The notes below the pieces were generated by a model that was not told the origin of the DNA, ran no database searches, and saw nothing but the letters and a program-made list of their open reading frames with translations. DNA of 15,917 nt from NCBI GenBank assembly GCA_947375085.1, contig CANCEQ010000054.1, positions 1 through 15,917 on the forward strand, in the 5' to 3' direction. Both the position numbers and the translations under genes were made by a program. Positions 15,526 through 15,917 of this stretch are shown piece by piece. Numbering within the stretch: position 1 is the stretch's first letter; each line of letters begins with the position of its first letter. Origin of the DNA: Flavobacteriales bacterium (GTDB taxonomy: Bacteria; Bacteroidota; Bacteroidia; Flavobacteriales; Crocinitomicaceae).

Positions 15526-15564
15526 AAAAAAAACAGGTAAACACTACCTCACCTGTTTTTTTTT
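15524..15564 (+). terminator. Terminator after the GNAT gene, potentially bidirectional
   Basis: ACAGGT (15533-15538) pairs with ACCTGT (15551-15556), lengthened on both sides by a run of A before and T after the stem, giving a T tract through 15564. It starts exactly at the second stop codon (15523-15525), which supports the longer GNAT gene as the ancestral one. The A run would also serve as a T tract on the minus strand. Confidence 0.85.
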
Positions 15565-15731
15565 GATTGATTGGTGGAGGCAAATATTTTATGTTTTTAT
15601 TTCGTTCTAGTTTCGTGCTACAATGATATATATTTAATTACAATCTTTTAGAGACTAATTTTTCTTCGGTAGATATCAATTTTTTATCGGTATAAAATCA
15701 ACATTTAAATGCAGTTAATTTCTTTTAAAAA
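15565..15731. other. Intergenic stretch between two terminators, no gene seen
   Basis: This AT-rich DNA lies between the plus-strand and minus-strand terminators. I see no reading frame of useful length, no tRNA and no promoter that would serve a gene. TGATTGGTGGA at 15568-15578 repeats exactly the bases at 15501-15511, inside the end of the GNAT gene. Confidence 0.5.
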
Positions 15732-15763
15732 TTAAAAAGTCCGTAGATAATTTACCTACGGAC
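15732..15763 (-). terminator. Terminator of the minus-strand dehydrogenase gene
   Basis: GTCCGTAG (15739-15746) and CTACGGAC (15756-15763) form a perfect 8-bp GC-rich stem with a 9-base loop. On the minus strand it is followed by TTTTTAATTTTT. It lies 36 bp beyond the minus-strand stop codon at 15802-15800. Confidence 0.88.
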
Positions 15764-15799
15764 CCTTCAGAAAACAGAAATTAACGGAATGAAGCGTCT

Positions 15800-15917
15800 T
15801 TAATTTTTGCTAATTCGTGAATGATGAATAATTTCTTCAGCAATTTCTTTAGCAGCTATAATAGGAGTAATACTTTTTAAATTTGAACGATTGAAAACTT
15901 CCAATGTTTTATCATAG
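15800..15917 (-). CDS. C-terminal end of a probable Leu/Glu/Phe/Val dehydrogenase
   Basis: The minus strand is open from the window edge to TAA at 15802-15800, giving 38 residues: YDKTLEVFNRSNLKSITP followed by IIAAKEIAEEIIHHSRISKN. This matches the usual C-terminus of leucine-dehydrogenase-type amino-acid dehydrogenases (IYDTLLEVF...SxxxxITPxxAAxxIAEERI), NAD-dependent enzymes that oxidatively deaminate branched-chain amino acids. The catalytic and cofactor domains lie outside the window, so the assignment rests on this tail only. A strong terminator in the right place and orientation confirms that a minus-strand gene ends here. Alternative frames of the same strand give low-complexity L/K-rich peptides and are less credible. 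Confidence 0.6.
   Translation of the reverse strand, partial: YDKTLEVFNRSNLKSITPIIAAKEIAEEIIHHSRISKN

Noticed and set aside
1..15917. CRISPR array, prophage, insertion sequence or defence system
   Set aside because: No regularly spaced repeats, transposase, integrase, capsid or nuclease genes are seen on either strand.

Overview
The window looks like a chromosomal segment of a Bacteroidota bacterium, most likely order Flavobacteriales (the family is not resolvable by reading). The reasons are AT-rich DNA, TAnnTTTG-type -7 promoter elements, almost no Shine-Dalgarno sequences, a secreted PKD protein with a type IX secretion (T9SS) C-terminal sorting domain, a signal-peptide-bearing tricorn protease, and a Bacteroidota-style TonB-like protein.

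Layout. Positions 1-240 hold the end of ribosomal protein L31 type B, closed by a strong terminator. Positions 413-5305 are a tight plus-strand operon: a secreted WG-repeat protein, a membrane-anchored TonB-like protein, an acyl carrier protein (ACP) and an FkbH-like HAD-IIIC enzyme. After a short GC-rich, hairpin-rich, non-coding island (about 5360-5480), a minus-strand block (7289 to 5489) encodes a beta-carbonic anhydrase lipoprotein, a VOC/glyoxalase-fold protein and a probable outer-membrane barrel protein. Positions 7428-10776 return to the plus strand: the T9SS-sorted PKD protein, a membrane-anchored TylF/MycF-like O-methyltransferase, an AAC(3)-fold N-acyltransferase and a FemAB/GNAT-like transferase. 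menB (10864-11685) stands alone between its own promoter and terminator. A periplasmic tricorn-like S41 protease (11779-15000) is followed by a RimJ/RimL-type acetyltransferase that carries an in-frame stop near its C-terminus. At the right edge the C-terminus of a minus-strand gene, probably a Leu/Glu/Phe/Val dehydrogenase, enters the window behind its own terminator.

How the genes may work together. ACP, FkbH-like enzyme, VOC protein, O-methyltransferase, AAC(3)-fold acyltransferase and FemAB-like transferase are the parts expected of a pathway that loads a small hydroxy-acid (glycerate type) onto an ACP, modifies it and transfers it to an amine, probably an amino sugar of a surface glycan. 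No glycosyltransferase or nucleotide-sugar gene is present, so this would be a tailoring cassette whose acceptor is made elsewhere. Its mixture with envelope genes (TonB-like protein, WG protein, T9SS cargo, barrel protein) is the most unusual aspect of the window. The pathway is inferred; the individual enzyme families are well supported.
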